A DNA stretch of 64,000 bases from JAENVU01 sp963765075 (GTDB taxonomy: Bacteria > Actinomycetota > Acidimicrobiia > IMCC26256 > JAENVU01): contig CAVXVA010000007.1 of the NCBI GenBank assembly GCA_963765075.1, forward strand, positions 310,001-374,000. The letters are read 5' to 3'. The notes under the pieces were generated by a model. The model searched no databases, was not told where the DNA came from, and worked only from the letters and a program-made list of their open reading frames with translations. A program made the position numbers and the translations under genes. This document shows, one piece after another, positions 25,951 to 35,269 of this stretch (position 1 is its first letter; every line of letters begins with the position of its first letter).

Positions 25951-26700
25951 ATGGCCGAGGTAGGTACTTCCATGCGGGCAACGGGTTCCGGCGACGCGCT
26001 GGCCGCGGCAATGGCTCGGCTCGCCGGGCGCTACGCACACTATGACGTTGTTGCGTACGAGGGATCGATCATGAACGCCATGATCATCTCGTACGGCTTC
26101 ACCGACCTGGATCTCGTCGATGGCACCTTGATGGCGCAGGAGTCGTTCTGTTACTCAGAGTTCCAAAGCGATCAGCCGGTCTCGGTGACGCTCTCCGACG
26201 CGGCGACCCAGGCGATTCAACCGATCGCGACGGAGGTCACGGTCACCGTCGATGGCGGCCGCGCTCATGTGTTTCGACCGGAGACTCCCACCGGGATTGG
26301 CATTCGGCTCGAGAACCCGACCGAAGACAGCTTGCCAACGGACCCGCACGATCCGCGCATTGTCGACGACGACGGCGATGGCAAACCCGGCGTGACCGCA
26401 ATTGTCACTCAGGACGGGAACCCGATCGGGGAGATCTACCTGGCGCGCCGTGAGATCTTTGCGTATGACCTCGACGAGCAAGCCGACGGTTCGCTCACAG
26501 GCGTGGTGAAGGACCGAAGCGAGCAGCTGATCGTCGGAGCTTCCGATGACATCTACAAGATCACCGACCCGTGGACACAGCACACGGATCTTTCGAAGAG
26601 CCCCATCATCCTCCGCCGGGTCGAACGCTCATGGGATTGCGCTCGCCTGAAAGCGGAACGCGAATCGCTGTTCCCGCCGAATCCGACGATGGACTACTGA
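25951..26700 (+). CDS. Hypothetical protein, unknown
   Basis: A 249-residue soluble protein. 'DDDGDGKPGVTA' near residue 148 resembles a calcium-binding loop as found in dockerin or thrombospondin-like repeats, but is isolated. The N-terminal region is Ala/Gly-rich, and the C-terminus ends 'LKAERESLFPPNPTMDY'. No signal peptide or catalytic motif is evident. ATG 25951 is preferred over an upstream GTG at 25906 because AAAGAT stands 6 nt before it. It sits divergent from the DUF4097 operon. Function unknown. Confidence 0.65.
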   Translation: MAEVGTSMRATGSGDALAAAMARLAGRYAHYDVVAYEGSIMNAMIISYGFTDLDLVDGTLMAQESFCYSEFQSDQPVSVTLSDAATQAIQPIATEVTVTVDGGRAHVFRPETPTGIGIRLENPTEDSLPTDPHDPRIVDDDGDGKPGVTAIVTQDGNPIGEIYLARREIFAYDLDEQADGSLTGVVKDRSEQLIVGASDDIYKITDPWTQHTDLSKSPIILRRVERSWDCARLKAERESLFPPNPTMDY

Positions 26701-26757
26701 TCATTTCGCGTTGGTGTTCTCGTCACGGGCAAGGTTTGAAGCCGCCGTCGAGTGGTC

Positions 26758-27120
26758 TCAGTCGCTGTCGGGCAGCGGCCCGAAGAATCCGAGCACTCGC
26801 GTGACCATCCCGTCGCCATCCACCTCGGTCACATCGAACCCAGTGATCACCGTCTCGCCGTCTCGGGTGATCTGCCACGAGTAGCGGTGGAGCCCGTGGT
26901 GGCTGTCGACCCCGCTGGTGCGCCAGTAGGTGGCGCCGGGAAGTCCCGCGTGCACGTCGTGAACATTCGCTTCGAACTCGTCGAGGCCGTGTGTCTCGAC
27001 GCTCGGATCAATGAATTCGACATCCGCTGCGAGCGCTCGCTCGAGGTGGCTTCGGACCATCGCAGGATCAGACTCATTCCACGCGGCAAGCATGTGATCG
27101 AGCGACTGGGGGTACGTCAT
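26758..27120 (-). CDS. SnoaL-like / NTF2-fold protein
   Basis: A 120-residue single-domain protein matching the SnoaL-like pattern: an N-terminal helix ('MLAAWNESDPAMVRSHLERAL'), 'VEFIDPSVETHGLDEFEANV', and C-terminal strands 'YSWQITRDGETVITGFDVTEVDGDGMVTRVLGFFG'. Such proteins bind or isomerise small hydrophobic molecules, or are just NTF2-fold binders. GAGGAG lies 8 nt before ATG 27120. It stands alone. Confidence 0.78.
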   Translation of the reverse strand: MTYPQSLDHMLAAWNESDPAMVRSHLERALAADVEFIDPSVETHGLDEFEANVHDVHAGLPGATYWRTSGVDSHHGLHRYSWQITRDGETVITGFDVTEVDGDGMVTRVLGFFGPLPDSD

Positions 27121-27375
27121 CGATGGACTCCTCTGCGAACTGGGCATTGATGCCCGCCCACGAGACGCTACCGGTGAAGATCGGAGCCAGTGACAATGCC
27201 GACCGCCCAGCACGGCCCAGCGCGGCCCGGAACACCCACCGCAAGCCACCCCCGTCGCGGTATCTCGCCAACTGAACGAACGCGCCCGAGGAGTCCGTCG
27301 CCGTGGTCGGCCTCGGACGGAACCAGCACAACGGCGTGGGCTCCGAGAAGTACTCGTCTTCATCGACTCTGCGAT

Positions 27376-27517
27376 CTATGACCAGTCGGCACCTTGACCG
27401 AGAAACCGCGTTGCTTCATCGACGAAGCAAAGACGGTTGTCGTCTGGATCGAGGCAATAGAAGGATCGTTCGCCCCACGGGTGAAGCGCCGGTGAGCTGC
27501 GCGGGTCAGCGACGCCC
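27376..27517 (-). pseudogene. Fragment of a VOC/glyoxalase-fold gene
   Basis: About 46 codons read 'ADPRSSPALHPWGERSFYC' followed by 'LDPDDNRLCFVDEAT' and a stop at 27376. This is the typical C-terminal end of a vicinal-oxygen-chelate protein, including the WGERS turn and the metal-ligand region before 'CFVDE'. The N-terminal part is missing: upstream the frame runs into the 3' end of the Tat lipoprotein gene, which itself ends normally at 27506. The fragment therefore looks like what is left of a VOC gene after a deletion or insertion placed the lipoprotein gene beside it. Confidence 0.5.
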
Positions 27518-29713
27518 GACGCGGCGCCTCCACGCGTCGAAGTCGAGCGCGAGGGTCGCGGTGTCGCTCCGCAGCCTGAAGTCCGTCTCGAGTCGGTCGA
27601 CCGTTCCCCAGTTCGAGTCATGACGGGGGAAGTCGCCGAGCCGCTGCCGCTTGCCGCCGACCACGAACGGCGCAGTGGAACCAAACGTGACCTCACCCGA
27701 AGTCGGTGAGGTCCACACGATCGTGAAACCCTCATCGTCGCGCTCGACGACCGGCTCCGACGCAGTGATCGCGGAGACGAACTTCTTGAATGAGGCCGCG
27801 ACTCCCCGATCGCCGACCTCGACGATCCAGACGTTGTCTGCACCACCTTCGGCGACGAGATCGAAGGGCTGCCGCAGACCGTCGGTGGGCTCCACCGCGG
27901 GATCGACGGGGCGCCAACTCGGGGTTCGCCAGGACCACAGTGCGATGTAGCCGTCGCCCTTGCGCACGAACGTCCAGTGGCCCACCTGCAGGACCTCGTC
28001 GAAACGGTCTTGGGGTACGTACGCATGGGTGGAGTTCTGATAACCGAAGATGCTCCACAACAAGCCGTTCGTCGCTTCGTCCCAGGCCGGTTGGTAGATG
28101 TGAATGCCCGTCCGCTCGTACTGCGCGGAACGCGGAATCGATGCCTCGCCGGTCCAGTGGCCGGGCTTGGCATCGTCATCCCAGCTGTCGGAGGCGGGCG
28201 GAGCCGATCGCGGATGGGTCGTGAACACGACCGCTCCTGGTCCGACCGTCGCCTGCCACGCGTGGATCTGATCGCGCATCTCGCCAAACCGATGGTCGAC
28301 GACGGTCGCGAGCGACACCGTGTCGCTCCGCCACGCGTAGGTGTTGGCCTCACGGAGGTGTCCGAAGTTCAGAATCGCGTGGTTGGCTTGGACGAAGGCC
28401 CGAGTCCGATCCGGGTCACCGCCGTTGAGATCGACGAGTGCACCAACCTGACCGAGCGCGGCCGTCTCGAAGAGCCGAAACTCCTCAGCCGCCGCCAGGT
28501 TCGTGTCCGTCATCTGCCAGGTGCCGAGCATCCCTTGGGACCACCAGAACGACAGATTCGCCGGATCGTCGAAGTCGTAGCCGAACGGAGCCTTCGGCGC
28601 TGTCTCGATGGGCGCAGTGCCGTCGACAAAGATGCCGTGGCGTTCGCGAACGACACCCGGGTTCGCGTCGGTCGCCATCTCGATCAACACCTGCGGCGGC
28701 CGATAGCGCTGCGAACCGGCGAAGAACGTGGCACCGGAACTTCCCCGAGACTCGTAGTCGAGATCCGAGTCGTCGAACAACAGCTTGAAGGTCTCGAAGC
28801 TCCCTTCGCGAACCGTCAGCTTGTCTTTCGCGTACGTGCGCCCACGCGATGCGGTGTAGGTGCCCGCGTGACAGTGTGCGGCCATGTCGAGGACACAGAG
28901 GTCCAGTCCCATTCCCGCGGCACGGACCAGCTCGGGGTCCTCGGCGAACTCGACCAACGTGAGCAACGGCGAGATGTTGAAGTTCATGTAGACGTGGCTG
29001 TGCCACTCGAAGAAGCCGAAACGGGCGCGCTCGTGGATCCAGTCCAGGATCGGTTGCTTGGATCGCTTGGCGTGTTCGGCGCCGGTGAGGCCGGTGATCG
29101 TGAACACGCGCTCGGGCATCCGCGCTCCGGCGACGTACTCGTTGACCAGCCCGATGATCAGGTGGTTCTCGGACCAGAACCACTGGTTGTCGATGCGGTC
29201 AGCCGGGAGCGGGTCGTTCCAGCGGTACCGGTTGTCCACCATCCGTTGTTCGATCGCCTCGATCACGACGGGATCGATCGTCGTCATCGCCGACGATCCG
29301 TCGGCGAGGGCCAGGACCCAGTGGAGATACATGAGGCGAAAGTCGCGGGTGTCTTCCCACGCATCGATCTTGTTCCACACCGGCGAAAGTGACTCCATGG
29401 TGACCGCGGTCGGATCCCACACGAAGTCGGGGTCGCGGCGCGCTCTCACCAGGTGCGCTCCGATCGAGGTGGCATCGCTGGCGTCCAGGGCCTTGGTCAC
29501 CGACTCGAGGTACCGACCAATTCGGGCCTGGTAGACACGCTCGTTGATCAGACCGGGAGAACCCGGCGCGGCCAAGGCGGATCCCTGCGGCGTGCCGCCA
29601 GGAGCGGTCGGGCGGGCCGTTCCGCCGGATCCACTGGTGCACCCGCTCAATGCCAGCGCCCCCGCGAATCCGAGCCCTCCGACGAGGAACTGACGCCGAT
29701 CGATCTGGGTCAC
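27506..29713 (-). CDS. Tat-exported lipoprotein, unknown, possibly alpha/alpha-toroid
   Basis: 735 residues from GTG 29713. The N-terminus has a twin-arginine signal (DRRQFLVGG, hydrophobic core) ending in the lipobox LSGC, then a Ser/Gly/Pro linker. The middle contains aromatic helical segments such as 'DNQWFWSENHLIIGLVNEY' and 'FGFFEWHSHVYMNFNISPLL', which recall the catalytic helices of (alpha/alpha)6-toroid lyases and glycosidases. The C-terminal third is beta-rich. This could be a polysaccharide lyase-like enzyme, but the assignment is tentative. AAGGGG lies about 6 nt before the GTG. The annotated frame extends further upstream without a signal and is rejected. Confidence 0.75.
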   Translation of the reverse strand: MTQIDRRQFLVGGLGFAGALALSGCTSGSGGTARPTAPGGTPQGSALAAPGSPGLINERVYQARIGRYLESVTKALDASDATSIGAHLVRARRDPDFVWDPTAVTMESLSPVWNKIDAWEDTRDFRLMYLHWVLALADGSSAMTTIDPVVIEAIEQRMVDNRYRWNDPLPADRIDNQWFWSENHLIIGLVNEYVAGARMPERVFTITGLTGAEHAKRSKQPILDWIHERARFGFFEWHSHVYMNFNISPLLTLVEFAEDPELVRAAGMGLDLCVLDMAAHCHAGTYTASRGRTYAKDKLTVREGSFETFKLLFDDSDLDYESRGSSGATFFAGSQRYRPPQVLIEMATDANPGVVRERHGIFVDGTAPIETAPKAPFGYDFDDPANLSFWWSQGMLGTWQMTDTNLAAAEEFRLFETAALGQVGALVDLNGGDPDRTRAFVQANHAILNFGHLREANTYAWRSDTVSLATVVDHRFGEMRDQIHAWQATVGPGAVVFTTHPRSAPPASDSWDDDAKPGHWTGEASIPRSAQYERTGIHIYQPAWDEATNGLLWSIFGYQNSTHAYVPQDRFDEVLQVGHWTFVRKGDGYIALWSWRTPSWRPVDPAVEPTDGLRQPFDLVAEGGADNVWIVEVGDRGVAASFKKFVSAITASEPVVERDDEGFTIVWTSPTSGEVTFGSTAPFVVGGKRQRLGDFPRHDSNWGTVDRLETDFRLRSDTATLALDFDAWRRRVGRR

Positions 29714-30001
29714 CTGCCGCCCCTTCTTGGTGAGTGCGCAGCGTTCGGAGTTGCGTGGAGACAGCTTCGTTCGTCGACCGTGCGCTGCACTCGGAGGTCG
29801 CTGAATCCGGAAGGTAACACAGGGGTTCGACCCAACCGATTGGGCTGCCGCCCGGCACTGTGGCGAATGAGGCGGTCCACCGCGCATCGAGCTGGCACAT
29901 GCTCGAGCCCGAAGCTGTGGAGCAAAGGGACGGCGTTCAAACCCTGGGTCGATCGCTTCGTTGATGGGTGCATCGGCGGCGCTCGATCGTCAACTGTTCG
30001 G
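29714..30001. other. Intergenic region of about 300 bp
   Basis: Divergent region between the Tat lipoprotein and the amidohydrolase. Both strands carry only short, poorly biased frames. I see no RNA gene or repeat. The amidohydrolase promoter lies at its right edge. Confidence 0.6.
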
Positions 30002-30007
30002 TATGGT
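30002..30007 (+). promoter_or_regulatory. -10 element of the amidohydrolase gene
   Basis: TATGGT, 6 nt before GTG 30014. No -35 is clear. Confidence 0.5.
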
Positions 30008-30013
30008 CTCGGC

Positions 30014-31120
30014 GTGGGAATGATTCTCCCGGCCGTCCACGGCCGCATCAACGACCTCGACAGCCACCTGCAGGTGCCGATCTCCCGCTGGGGGGAGGTG
30101 TTCGGCGAGGCCACCGCCCGTTTCGGGGAGCGCTTCGCCGGCATCGCGCTCTTCGACGCCACCGACGAGCCCGAACTCACCAGCGAGTCCGTGTGGAAGA
30201 CCAAGGGAACCGCGGCGCCGGGTGCGTCCACCCCTGAGGGCCGCCTGGCTGCCATGGACGTCATGGGGATCGAACGCCAGCTCATCTTCCCCCAGGTGGT
30301 TCTTGCCATGCCCGCCTGGTCGGACCACCCCAACGCCGGAGCCGTGCTGCGCGAGTACAACGACGCCGTCCTGCGCTGGACCGCTTCAGGCCACGGACGG
30401 CTTCGGCCCGCCGCGCTGCTCAACCTCACGACGATCGACGGCGCAATCACCGAAGCCGAACGCGTCGCGGCGGGCGGCGCCCGCGCCATCTTCATCCAGG
30501 ACGGTATTGCTCCGGGTGGCCGATCACCGGCCGCGCCCGAGGTCGACGCGCTGTGGGCTCTGCTGGCCGAAGCCGAGCTCCCCGTGACGCTCCACATCGG
30601 CGGGCAGGGCGGCTTCTTCGGCAGCGACGCCTGGTCTGATGCCGACCTGCTCCGACCCGGCAGCTTCTCGACCGGTGAGCCGGTCGGTCCGCACATGCTG
30701 GCCACCATGCACCTCGCCGCGCAGAACTACCTGGCCGCCATGCTCTACGGCGGTGTGTTCGACCGGCACCCTGGCCTACGCGTCGGCGTGATCGAACTCG
30801 GCGCCATGTGGGTCGGCCCGTTCGTCGACCTCCTCGAGGACCGCCTCGAGATGTCCCGCCGCCTGCGCGACGGGCTGCACCGCCGCCCGACCGAGGTCTT
30901 CGTCGACCAGATCCGCGTCACCCCATTCTTCTGGGAACGCACTGCCCGCCAGATCGATCACTACGGCATGCCCGAGATCTACGCGTTCTCCACCGACTTC
31001 CCCCATCCCGAGGGCGGCACCGACCCCATCGGCCGCATGGCCGCCGACATCGGAACCCTGGGCGACGACGCCGTCGACGCGTTCTTCGTGAGGAACGCCG
31101 AGCTCCTGCTCCCCGCCTGA
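30014..31120 (+). CDS. Amidohydrolase family 2 protein
   Basis: A TIM-barrel metal-dependent hydrolase/decarboxylase of about 368 residues. The N-terminal 'RINDLDSHLQ' carries the first metal ligands, 'PVTLHIGGQGGFF' (near residue 194) a metal His, and 'IYAFSTDFPHPEGGTDPIG' (near residue 326) the conserved Asp and PHPEG loop of the ACMSD/LigW-like clan. Such enzymes decarboxylate or hydrolyse aromatic acids. GTG 30014 is chosen for the -10 spacing; ATG 30020 is the alternative. The gene stands alone. Confidence 0.85.
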   Translation: MGMILPAVHGRINDLDSHLQVPISRWGEVFGEATARFGERFAGIALFDATDEPELTSESVWKTKGTAAPGASTPEGRLAAMDVMGIERQLIFPQVVLAMPAWSDHPNAGAVLREYNDAVLRWTASGHGRLRPAALLNLTTIDGAITEAERVAAGGARAIFIQDGIAPGGRSPAAPEVDALWALLAEAELPVTLHIGGQGGFFGSDAWSDADLLRPGSFSTGEPVGPHMLATMHLAAQNYLAAMLYGGVFDRHPGLRVGVIELGAMWVGPFVDLLEDRLEMSRRLRDGLHRRPTEVFVDQIRVTPFFWERTARQIDHYGMPEIYAFSTDFPHPEGGTDPIGRMAADIGTLGDDAVDAFFVRNAELLLPA

Positions 31121-31227
31121 ACTCGGCGCCGACCTCGATCGAGTTCGAGACCACCATCAGGTTCGGTAGCGACGGAACGGGCCGCGTGCCGTCCGACCAG
31201 CAGGGACTTTGTAGAAATCACAACGGG

Positions 31228-31301
31228 TGGGCGGTAGAGGACTCGAACCTCCGACCTCTTGCGTGTCGAGCAAGCGCTCTAACCAACTGAGCTAACCGCC
31301 C
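31228..31301 (-). tRNA. tRNA-Val (anticodon GAC), unusual C33
   Basis: Minus-strand cloverleaf: acceptor GGGCGGT/ACCGCCC, D-stem GCTC/GAGC, anticodon stem CTTGC/GCAAG with loop TCGACAC (anticodon GAC), T-arm with TTCGAGT. Position 33 reads C rather than the near-universal U. CCA is not encoded (discriminator A then CCC). The gene lies 41 bp downstream of the permease gene on the same strand. Confidence 0.93.
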
Positions 31302-31342
31302 CGGCGGAACCATGAACCTAGCAGTCGGCCCGATCCCCTCGA

Positions 31343-33895
31343 CTACTCGTACGCGATTGCGTCCAGGACATCGAGCCGGCTGGCGTGCCACGCCGGGAGG
31401 AGCGCGGCGATGAATCCGGCGGCGACCGAGGCGGCCACGAACCATCCGAGTTGGCCGACGGGAACCACCATCTCGTCGGTGAACTCACCGCGAAGTGCGG
31501 TCATGACTCCCCAACCCCAGAGCAGGCCAACGCCGATCCCGACGACACATCCGAGGACGGCGATGATCACCGACTCTCCCGACACCATGCCCCAGACCTG
31601 GCGCCGGGTCGTGCCTACGGTGCGCAGCAGCCCGAGTTCCCGCGTGCGTTCGTACACCGAGAGCATCAGCGTGTTCACGATGCCGAGCACCGCGATCACC
31701 TCGGAGAGCAGCAACAGCGCAACGAAGATGTTGAGGAACTGATCGAGGAACGACTGGCGCGAATCGCCGTATTCGTCGAGCGTCTGCACGTCCACGTTGG
31801 GGAACGATTCGGCGAAGGACTCACGCAAGGTGCGGGCGACGTCGGCTCCCTTCCCCGGTTCGGTCTGCAGGTAGAGGAGCGTGTCCTGGGGAACGCCGCC
31901 GAATGCGTTCTTGTGGAGCGCTTGCGACACGAGATAGTCGATGGGAAACGCGCCGGAGAATCGCCGGGTCTCGTAGACGCCGGCCACCTCCAGCGCAGTA
32001 GGGCCGCTCCTCGGGAACCTGATGGTCAACCGATCACCCACGTCGAGCCCGAAGCGGTCGGCCTCCTTCCCCGAGATCAACACCTGGCGCGAGTTGATCG
32101 CGTCGGGTGTCGTTCCCCGGAACTTGAAGTCGATCACCGAGTTGAACTCGCGCTGGGTGATGCCGTTGACGATCTCCTCCGTCCCCTCGATTCCTGCCGA
32201 GCCCCACTTGAACGCGATGGCGTTCGTCACCCCCGGAGCCTGGCGGGCCTGGCGGGCAACGTCGGTGGAGAAGTTCGCGTAACCCGGTGAAGTGATGATG
32301 ACCTCGGCCCTCACGTCCGTCAGCGACGTCCGAGCCGACTGTTTCAACGACGAGCCGAAGATCGACACCAGCGCCACCAGGGCCAGTCCCACCACCAGCG
32401 CGGCCGCCGTCACGGTCGTGCGCTTCGGGTTCCGCATCGCGTTGCCCCGGGCCAGGGTGCCGGTGACTCCGAAGAATGTCGGGAGTGGGCGTCCGATGAC
32501 CGCCGCGACGCCCCGGACCCCGAGCGGCCCGAGGATCACCAGACCGACGAAGATGACGAAGCCGCCGATGAAGGTGAGCGCGACCGACTGGTCGAGCGGG
32601 CGCGGCCCCCAGATCCCATAGGCACCGACGCCGATACCGGCGCCGGTCACTGCGAGGCCGGCGACGATGCGCCCGACGGTCGAGCGGAACTTGGAAGTGG
32701 TGCGCAGATCGCCGATGGCCGCGATGGGCGGGGTGCGTGCGGCACGGATCGCCGGGAACACGGCGGCCAGCGCGGTCACGCCGACGCCCACGATCGCGCT
32801 CGCGACGATCGTGCGGTTGATCAGGACGAGTTCACGCGCCGGGACCGGAACTCCGAAGCCCGGCAGCGCCCACAGCAGTACCCGCCCGAGTCCGACGCCG
32901 GCTGCGAACCCGACCACCGACGCGATGACGCCCATGATGACCGCCTCGGCGAGGACCGAGCCAACGATCTGACGGCTGCTGGCACCCATCGCGCGCAGGA
33001 GCCCGAGCTCGCGCGTGCGCTGGGCGATCAGGATCGTGAACGTGTTGAAGATGATGAAGCCGCCGATCAACAATCCGATCCCGGCGAAGCCCAGCAGCAT
33101 GTTGTTGAGCAGCGACAGGAATTCGTCGACCTGACGTTGCAAGACCGCCGCGAACTCGGTCGACGGCTCGACCGTGAGCAGCGGGCCGACCGTGCGCCGG
33201 ACGCGGGTGGTCAACTCGCGCACGTTGGTCCCCGGCTCCGCGCGCACGAAAATGAAGTCCGCCAGCCCGGCTGCACCGAAGGCGCGTTCGGCGGTCTTGG
33301 GGTCGAAGGCCGCGACGGTCGCGAACCCGAGGTCGTCGCGGTCGCCGAGCGAGACGAGACCGACGATGCGAAACGGTTCCGCGGCCCCCGTGAGGAGCAT
33401 GCGCACCGGGTCGCCCACTTTGAACCCGTTGCGCTTCGCGGTGCCGGCGTCCATCGCCACCTCGCCGTCACGCAGCGGTCGGCGCCCGTCGATCAGTCGC
33501 GCCGGTCCCACAGACTCCTGGTCGCCCCAAGAAATGCCGAGGTTGATGGTGCCGAGCGCCTGGACCGCGTCCCGCTTGTTCTTCTGGATGAACCGGGCCT
33601 CCCCGATCAGGAAGGGGCTGGCTTGGGCCACGCCGGGCACCGTGCGCACCTCGTCCGCGAGCGACGAAGGAACGCGCTGGCGACTGGTGGCCCGATCGCC
33701 GACCTGGGTCGGCGCGGCCACCACGAGATCGCTCCCGGATGCGTACTGCTGGAAGATCTCACCGAGGGAGGCCTGCAGCGTGTCGGTGAGAACGTAGGTG
33801 CCGCTGACGAAGGTCACCCCGAGCACGACGGCGAGCGCGGTCAGGAAGAGTCGCACCTTCCGGGCGAGCACACCTTTGATCGTCGCTCGCCACAT
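31343..33895 (-). CDS. ABC transporter permease, tandem FtsX domains
   Basis: An 850-residue membrane protein with a MacB-like N-terminal helix and periplasmic domain ('VRLFLTALAVVLGVTFVSGTYVLTDTL'), an FtsX core near residues 260-390 ('LGLLRAMGASSRQIVGSVLAEAVIMG'), a long extracytoplasmic region, then a second FtsX core at the C-terminus ('TRELGLLRTVGTTRRQVWGMVSGES'). This duplicated layout is typical of LolC/E and antimicrobial-peptide or lipoprotein permeases. The matching ATPase is not beside it. It is divergent from the acyl-CoA dehydrogenase at 33963. Confidence 0.92.
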   Translation of the reverse strand: MWRATIKGVLARKVRLFLTALAVVLGVTFVSGTYVLTDTLQASLGEIFQQYASGSDLVVAAPTQVGDRATSRQRVPSSLADEVRTVPGVAQASPFLIGEARFIQKNKRDAVQALGTINLGISWGDQESVGPARLIDGRRPLRDGEVAMDAGTAKRNGFKVGDPVRMLLTGAAEPFRIVGLVSLGDRDDLGFATVAAFDPKTAERAFGAAGLADFIFVRAEPGTNVRELTTRVRRTVGPLLTVEPSTEFAAVLQRQVDEFLSLLNNMLLGFAGIGLLIGGFIIFNTFTILIAQRTRELGLLRAMGASSRQIVGSVLAEAVIMGVIASVVGFAAGVGLGRVLLWALPGFGVPVPARELVLINRTIVASAIVGVGVTALAAVFPAIRAARTPPIAAIGDLRTTSKFRSTVGRIVAGLAVTGAGIGVGAYGIWGPRPLDQSVALTFIGGFVIFVGLVILGPLGVRGVAAVIGRPLPTFFGVTGTLARGNAMRNPKRTTVTAAALVVGLALVALVSIFGSSLKQSARTSLTDVRAEVIITSPGYANFSTDVARQARQAPGVTNAIAFKWGSAGIEGTEEIVNGITQREFNSVIDFKFRGTTPDAINSRQVLISGKEADRFGLDVGDRLTIRFPRSGPTALEVAGVYETRRFSGAFPIDYLVSQALHKNAFGGVPQDTLLYLQTEPGKGADVARTLRESFAESFPNVDVQTLDEYGDSRQSFLDQFLNIFVALLLLSEVIAVLGIVNTLMLSVYERTRELGLLRTVGTTRRQVWGMVSGESVIIAVLGCVVGIGVGLLWGWGVMTALRGEFTDEMVVPVGQLGWFVAASVAAGFIAALLPAWHASRLDVLDAIAYE

Positions 33896-33949
33896 CAGCC
33901 CCTATCCTGCCCGATCAGAGACGTCTCGCCGGACGCGGGCCGCCGCGGA

Positions 33950-33955
33950 TACGGT
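33950..33955 (+). promoter_or_regulatory. -10 element of the acyl-CoA dehydrogenase gene
   Basis: TACGGT, 7 nt before GTG 33963; leaderless layout. Confidence 0.5.
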
Positions 33956-33962
33956 CCCGCCC

Positions 33963-35198
33963 GTGACCGACGCACCGATTGACGAGTCCCCCGCTGATCA
34001 CGAGTTCCGCCTCGCGGCGCGTGAGTTCCTGACTGCGAACGCACCGCCGCGGCCGCCGGGTGTGTCGTCGAGTCCGCTCGGCAAGGAGATGTCTCCGGAA
34101 CTCGAAGCGGCACATGTCCAGGAATGTCGGGATTGGCAGGCCACGCTCGCCGGCAACGGCTGGGCCGGCATCACCTGGCCGTCCGAGTACGGCGGCCGGG
34201 GGGGCACCGTGGGCCACGCGCGCATCTTCGCCCAGGAAGAAGCCAAAGTGCTCGTGTCGTCAGGCGTGTTCATGGTCGCGATCGGAATGGTCGGCCCGAC
34301 GATCATCCAGCACGGCACCGAGGAGCAGAAGAGCTTCTTCCTCCCCCGCATGCTCAACGGCGACCACGTGTGGTGTCAGCTCTTCTCCGAGCCAGGCGCC
34401 GGTTCCGACCTCGCCGGCCTCGCCACCCGCGCGGAGCGCGACGGCGACGAATTCGTCGTCAACGGCCAGAAGGTGTGGACGTCGGGCGCGCACTTCTCCG
34501 ATTGGGGGATGATGCTCGTCCGCACGAACTGGGATGTGCCGAAGCATCAGGGCATCACCTGGATCGCGGTCGACATGCGCTCGCCGGGTATCGAGGTGCG
34601 ACCGCTGCGCCAGATCACCGGGTACGCCCACTTCAACGAAGTGTTCCTCACCGACGTGCGGGTGCCCGTCGCCAACGTCCTCGGTGACATCGACAACGGT
34701 TGGCGCATCGCCCAGACCACGCTGGGCAACGAACGACAGATGATCGGCGGTGGTGGTTCCGGCGTCGGGTTCAAGTCGCTGGCGGCATTGGCCAAGACCT
34801 GCGGCCGCGCCGACGATCCGGTGATCCGACAAGAACTCGCGAAGTCCTACACCCGGTTCGAGCTGTTGAACTGGCTCGGCCAGCGCGCCAAGGCCCGCGC
34901 CAAGGCCGGCCTGCCTCCCGGGCCGGAGATGTCGATCATGAAACTCGCGGTGTCGGAGCGCGTCGCCCGCGACGGCGACCTCGCCCTCGCGCTGGAGGGG
35001 CCCGGTGGGATGTTGAGCGGCACCGACGCACTCGACGACGGCATGTTCCAACAACTCTTCTTGAACCAGTGGTCCGTGCGCATCGGCGGCGGCACCGAGC
35101 AGATCCAGCGCAACGTCATCGGCGAACGGGTGCTCGGCCTCCCGGGCGAAGCCCGTCCCGACAAGACCGAACCGTTCCGCAACCTCCCCCGCAACTGA
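33963..35198 (+). CDS. Acyl-CoA dehydrogenase
   Basis: 411 residues. FAD-dependent alpha,beta-dehydrogenation of an acyl-CoA. Family segments: 'GWAGITWPSEYGGRGGT' near residue 60, 'WCQLFSEPGAGSDLAGL' near residue 137 and 'VNGQKVWTSGAHFSDWGMM' near residue 166 (flavin contacts), 'FNEVFLTDVRVP' near residue 221, and the C-terminal 'GGTEQIQRNVIGERVLGLP'. This is closest to the ACAD subfamily used for branched or steroid-derived acyl-CoA. It is not followed by an operon partner; a long palindrome follows its stop. Confidence 0.92.
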   Translation: MTDAPIDESPADHEFRLAAREFLTANAPPRPPGVSSSPLGKEMSPELEAAHVQECRDWQATLAGNGWAGITWPSEYGGRGGTVGHARIFAQEEAKVLVSSGVFMVAIGMVGPTIIQHGTEEQKSFFLPRMLNGDHVWCQLFSEPGAGSDLAGLATRAERDGDEFVVNGQKVWTSGAHFSDWGMMLVRTNWDVPKHQGITWIAVDMRSPGIEVRPLRQITGYAHFNEVFLTDVRVPVANVLGDIDNGWRIAQTTLGNERQMIGGGGSGVGFKSLAALAKTCGRADDPVIRQELAKSYTRFELLNWLGQRAKARAKAGLPPGPEMSIMKLAVSERVARDGDLALALEGPGGMLSGTDALDDGMFQQLFLNQWSVRIGGGTEQIQRNVIGERVLGLPGEARPDKTEPFRNLPRN

Positions 35199-35208
35199 CC
35201 CGTTCTCG

Positions 35209-35256
35209 AACTTGCGTCAATAACCCATCGAAACGATGGGGTTATTGACGCAAGTT
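35209..35256. repeat. Long palindrome, copy 1 (also a possible bidirectional terminator)
   Basis: A 22-nt left arm (35209-35230) and a 23-nt right arm (35234-35256) pair around a 3-nt loop, with a single bulged G. The element lies between the convergent stops of the acyl-CoA dehydrogenase (35198) and the gene at 35270. The core TGCGTCAATAACCC and its mirror GGGTTATTGACGCA recur at 53145-53196. Confidence 0.85.
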
Positions 35257-35269
35257 GCAGCCAGGTTGG

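Noticed and set aside
26390..26430. Calcium-loop-like DDDGDGKPG in the unknown protein at 25951
   Set aside because: A single loop without repeats or export signal is too little to call a calcium-binding protein.
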